Source of the DNA: Mermis nigrescens | Lineage: Eukaryota > Nematoda > Enoplea > Mermithida > Mermithidae | Reading direction: 5' to 3' | Assembly (NCBI GenBank): GCA_036768485.1 | Contig: JAVLUZ010000146.1 | Span: 124,001 to 188,000 of the forward strand | DNA length: 64,000 bases | Shown here: positions 60,421-64,000 of the stretch, piece after piece | Layout: each line of letters begins with the position of its first letter | Numbering within the stretch: position 1 is the first letter of the stretch | Notes under the pieces: generated by a model | The model's input: the letters and a program-made list of their open reading frames with translations, nothing else | Told to the model about the DNA's origin: nothing | Databases searched by the model: none | Program-made: the position numbers and the translations under genes

Positions 60421-62671
60421 TAGAGCTGCACACTTTGCAAATTTTACTACCCGGGTACCCGGCTATTTCATTACCCGGGTCCGGGTACCTGGTACTCGGG
60501 TATACCCGGGTATACCCGGGTAGGACCTTAGATAAAAGAGAATGCAGTGAACATCGTTTATTTACGGTTGACAAAGAGGTCTAGGGCAAAGTGATATTTA
60601 AGCAGAAAATTATTGAAAAATTAATGCAAGATTAAATAGAATATAGGCTTTAATCTGAAGAATTCGTATGCATTTAATGAAATTTAAGTCATTTTCATAA
60701 TTCAAAGCGAAAAATTGTGAAGCAGGTTTTGTATCTTCATAGCGTCATTAAAACATTTGAAGCAGGAAAATACACTGACGAAAAGCAATTTTGAAATCAA
60801 CCGTAAATGAAAATTTATTCAAAAACAAGTCTAAGTCTATCTGGAGCTGACTGCAGAGACGTAATCAGAATTTTGGTACGGGGGCATAAACGTTTTCATG
60901 TAGAATTTACGGCCTTTCTATTGACAAACACTTCGGAATTCATAAGTGGCGCAAAGTGCTAAGAAATTTAGTCAATTGTTCCACCCCTAACAGTTTGTAG
61001 CTCTGTGAATACTAATAATTTGAGAGAGCAGAAAATTACCAAATTTGTACATAACAGTTTTGACAATTCAAGCTTCTAACAAGAAAACTGCGAATTACTA
61101 ACTTTGACTGAAGATATTTTGAGTGATTCAGGCTTTTAAACGCAATGCTGGAGCTTTACAAAAAGAAAGAACAGTAATTGGCGGCGCTATGCGCCGGAAA
61201 ATTTTGACGTTTTTGCACATTAAACTCAATTCATACCGCTTAAATCATACAAAACAGACAAATTAATGCCGGCGCGAAACGCCGGAAATTTTTAGAAATT
61301 CTTAACCCGTTTACTCCGGCTTGTTCTCCCTGAAATCTCGTTGCACATGTACAACGAGATTTTATGGCTGCGGGACGTCTGAGGTGGCGAGCGGGATCCG
61401 GGGCAGAGTTCCGGAAAATTTTGCAAAATTGTAACGTTAAAATTTTCGCAAAATCGGCCAAATCTCGGTTCGGAAGCAAGCCCAAAAATCACTTAAAATT
61501 GATGAACTCCTACATTGCACAAAATGATCTGAAATGCGCTTTTCGACCTCTGCTGGGTACATATGTAGCGCAGCAACGGGTCGCTGCCAATAAGATATAG
61601 AAAGATGTATCCATGAAAATTTTGTTCTTACCGTTTTCAGGCCCATTTGTAGCCTTCTAATTAACAAAATGCAGTTCATAGAACAAGAAATGCGCAAAAA
61701 CATAAGAAAATTTGGCCATTCCTTCCAATTAAAATAGGATTATGTGTCCTTGTAAAGAAAGATGGACGAAACAACGAATAGATAAACTGTTACACAAAAG
61801 ACAAACAAAGCAGAGAATAGACAAACTCGTTCACAATCATTTTCGCACTTTTACTATCATGCACAACAAGCATGCGCAGTTTCATTCAACGAACAAATAG
61901 TGCATTAAATTACTAAAGTGATGTGAAGTGCTGGATTATTTTAGCTGATTCAAGCTTTTAAATTTGTTGGATCTATATAGCAATAAATAATAATAATGAC
62001 TCGGCGCGGAAAATTTTGAAGTTTTTGCCTTTTTGAACTTAGTTTTCTGGACATACATTATTGCAACAAAAAATCAACAATATTTCTGAAAAATTTCGGG
62101 GGCAGGTACTCCCAATGCCCCTGGCTACGCCTATGGCTGACTGCATTTGGAACATCGATAGGCTTTGAACCAGGTCTATCTAAAACAGTTGCGCGCACGA
62201 TGTGAATAAAAGTTGCAGTTTAAATTTATATAATGGTCACAGAAGTGAATGAATTATAAAAAAGCGTCGCTAACAGATAATTTCTTGTTTAAATTTGTTT
62301 ACAATGAAGAATAAGAAGAATTCGGCACAAATAAAATAATGTAAAGAGCTGAATAATGGAATATGCCTAGACCGTATGCGCAATATATTGTGATAATAGG
62401 AAATATTAACAGACTCGCTTATTTAACATTTTACGGTTGATTATATCAAATCACATGTACATTGTGATTCAGTCGCACTTAAGAAGTAATATGTTTCTAG
62501 GTTTCTAATTCAATTCTTAGCACATATTGCATAACTCCAGTGCTAATTTTCCATTTTATATTAGGGGATTCGGTTACCCGGGTACCCGTAGGGTACCCGG
62601 GTAGTAAAATTATTTTCTACCCGGGTACCTGGTATACCCGGTACCCGTTCGGGTACCCTCGTGCAGCTCTA
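60421..62671. mobile_element. hAT element with ACCCGGGTA subterminal repeats, non-autonomous
   Basis: A 2251-bp element with 11-bp terminal inverted repeats TAGAGCTGCAC and GTGCAGCTCTA, and a perfect 8-bp target duplication ATAACAAT (60413-60420 and 62672-62679). Inside both ends are clusters of TACCCGGGTA and GGGTACCCGG (about 60448-60522 and 62572-62660), probable transposase binding sites by analogy with other hAT elements. No transposase frame is present. A second element lies inside. Confidence 0.92.
60856..62135. mobile_element. Element nested in the hAT copy, 10-bp target duplication
   Basis: A 1280-bp insertion flanked by GCTGACTGCA on both sides (60846-60855 and 62136-62145). The left tip GAGACGTAATCAG and the reverse complement of the right tip, CATAGGCGTAGCCAGG, are loosely related, followed by a G-run on each side. 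A 9-10-bp duplication would fit Mutator-like elements; this is inference. Inside are GGCGCTATGCGCC and CCGGCGCGAAACGCCGG palindromes. The frames at 61240-61703 have no recognisable domain. Confidence 0.7.
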
Positions 62672-62679
62672 ATAACAAT

Positions 62680-63100
62680 ACATTACTTCATAATAATTAC
62701 ACTACACAATAAATGTCGGAACAACTCCGACCCACGCTACTATTACTCAACCTTCCATCTTAACCTAGCGTTCCAACACTCACTATCTCCATCGAAAATG
62801 ATCAACTTCGTACAAAAACGTATGAACAAATTTGCCTAGAGAAAACTGAAAAGACGCTAAAAACGGCGTCGTCTTAAATAAATATTAAGTGACAAATACA
62901 TAGATGAACATGCTAATAAATGTCTTAAACGTGAAACGACAAGAAATGCGTATTAAAGCCTAAACTGTAAGAAATCTATTTACAATGTGTTCAGAAATGT
63001 AGCAAATGTTAATATCAACTTTAAACAAATAAGCTTTTCTTGTTATACGCTACACCCCTCCGGCACTAAGAGAAAATTCTCCCATTCCTAAGAACTAAAC
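62680..63100. other. Spacer 3' of the minus-strand exonuclease gene
   Basis: This is downstream of the stop codon at 63101 on the minus strand. No clear AATAAA on that strand was found close to the stop. Nothing else is recognised. Confidence 0.4.
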
Positions 63101-64000
63101 TTACAAAACACGACTAGTATCGTTAGGGTGTCGACGACGATGACGACGATTATGACGACGATGAGGCAACACGACCCGAAAAGCATCTTTGATCGACTTG
63201 GCCTCAACTCCCGATTTTTCCTTGGCTTTATTAAAAATTTGGGCTCGACGAGCAAACGTATGCGTGTTGACTTGCATGTCCATTCGTCGACGCAGTACCC
63301 TTTTCATCAAAATCGCATGCAGACCGCACAAAATATCATACGAATTTCCACGGCTGTTGAGGAACTGGTCACAAAATTCGTTCCAGCGAGTGCCGTAACG
63401 ATATGCTTTTCTCCAAGCTCGTTTAAAATCGTACGCATCGGTCTTTACACGTCGATCTAAATTTGGCGGCAAAGCATCTAAGCGCTCCTGGACGATTAAT
63501 TCGACGACTTCTGGCAAAATAGTTGGAGGAGGAGTCTCCAAACCCAACGTGACGACGCTATTTTGGGGATTGGATGGGGGAGGAGTCTCCTTGACCACCA
63601 CAATCCTCAAACGCGACCCTAACGTAGACGCCACAGAACCGTCGATCCACACGCCCAATACGCTCCAAAGCAAACCAACTTCTAACGCTGCCAACGCATC
63701 TCTCGCCGCATAAACGACCATCGTAGGCAAAAAATTATGCAACGATCGGTTCCAAAATAACCCGTAGCCGCGATTTTCTTTGGGCAGTTCGAGCCCAAAC
63801 CCATAACGAACGAACGACGCCAAGGTAGCTTTATTCGAGCTCCAGGCGTCCGGAAAATTACCAAGTCGCCTTTGACCTTCCAGATGACGATACCGACGAA
63901 ATAAATCGTGAATTTCGGTACGACCAAACGATACAATGTCGCCAAACGAACGGCAAAGCGCTCTGATATCTTGGTCGAAGTCCTGGCCAAACTTAATAAT
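63101..64000 (-). CDS. DEDD-type 3'-5' exonuclease, C-terminal part (runs off the window)
   Basis: The frame stays open from the stop at 63101 to the window edge, about 299 codons; the ATG at 63823 is internal. It begins with an Exo II-like block, KFGQDFDQDIRALCRSFGD, carrying the third acidic residue. It continues with GLFWNRSLHNFLPTMVVYAA and RDALAALEVG, the Exo III block in which Tyr and Asp complete a DEDDy site. Such domains (EXD2, WRN exonuclease, Mut-7) remove nucleotides from 3' ends of DNA or RNA. After the domain there is a linker with a repeated 'ETPPP' phrase, then a region with KRAWRKAYRYGTRWNEFC, and a very basic tail (PHRRHNRRHRRRHP) that could bind nucleic acid. GC content and codon use differ sharply from the surroundings, and there are no stops, so this looks like a live gene. 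Exo I lies upstream, outside the window. Confidence 0.8.
   Translation of the reverse strand: MIKFGQDFDQDIRALCRSFGDIVSFGRTEIHDLFRRYRHLEGQRRLGNFPDAWSSNKATLASFVRYGFGLELPKENRGYGLFWNRSLHNFLPTMVVYAARDALAALEVGLLWSVLGVWIDGSVASTLGSRLRIVVVKETPPPSNPQNSVVTLGLETPPPTILPEVVELIVQERLDALPPNLDRRVKTDAYDFKRAWRKAYRYGTRWNEFCDQFLNSRGNSYDILCGLHAILMKRVLRRRMDMQVNTHTFARRAQIFNKAKEKSGVEAKSIKDAFRVVLPHRRHNRRHRRRHPNDTSRVL

Overview
This is AT-rich, intron- and repeat-dominated nuclear DNA from a eukaryote, almost certainly an invertebrate animal. The evidence is the mix of decayed animal transposon classes (hAT, piggyBac, pogo/Tigger, a CR1/Jockey-like LINE, Ty3/gypsy, DIRS), the short exons with GT/AG borders, and the absence of any bacterial-style gene packing. 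A BTB domain of the divergent type common in nematodes hints at a nematode or relative, but I cannot place the species. No rRNA, tRNA, operon or CRISPR array is visible.

Layout. 0.1-1.7 kb: two copies of a ~250-bp hAT-type MITE (family A). 4.15-8.25 kb: a 4.1-kb foldback element whose arms carry a 43-bp minisatellite. 8.8-14.2 kb: a decayed family-A copy, a 115-bp tandem duplication, a pogo/Tigger-like element with a TA target duplication, another family-A MITE and a piggyBac-like element flanked by TTAA. 14.2-20.8 kb: mostly featureless, with a 44-bp minisatellite at 18.7 kb. 20.86-22.6 kb: the 3' end of an LTR retrotransposon on the minus strand, with LTR, polypurine tract and an unrecognised coding remnant. 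25.48-30.23 kb: a second, larger foldback with 27-bp and 120-bp tandem units in its arms. 31.3 kb: a TTA microsatellite. 33.5-38.6 kb: a dead LINE split by a 3.95-kb repeat (family B). 40.2-45.2 kb: a mutated Ty3/gypsy element with a family-A MITE inside its integrase. 45.2-49.3 kb: one partial and one long family-B copy. 49.4-50.8 kb: the best host-gene candidate, a DEDD-type 3'-5' exonuclease exon followed by a BTB/POZ exon, with a MITE in between. 51.6-56.2 kb: more inverted repeats, a DIRS tyrosine recombinase, a third foldback built from CTAGACCCAC units, and an inverted DIRS reverse-transcriptase fragment. 58.2-59.7 kb: small duplications. 60.42-62.67 kb: a hAT element with a perfect 8-bp target duplication, itself interrupted by an element flanked by a 10-bp duplication. 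63.1-64.0 kb: the C-terminal part of a second DEDD exonuclease on the minus strand, running off the window.

How it fits together. Most of the window is nested transposon debris. Insertion order can be read at several places: the gypsy element was later hit by a MITE, the LINE by family B, and the hAT element by a second element. The most unusual structures are three foldback elements with the same plan (tandem-repeat arms around a unique loop) but unrelated sequence, and the two long family-B copies, whose ~455-bp core lies in opposite orientations between the same ~174-bp inverted repeats. The host-like content is the exonuclease/BTB locus and the second exonuclease at the right edge. All family names come from motifs read by eye; no database search was possible.
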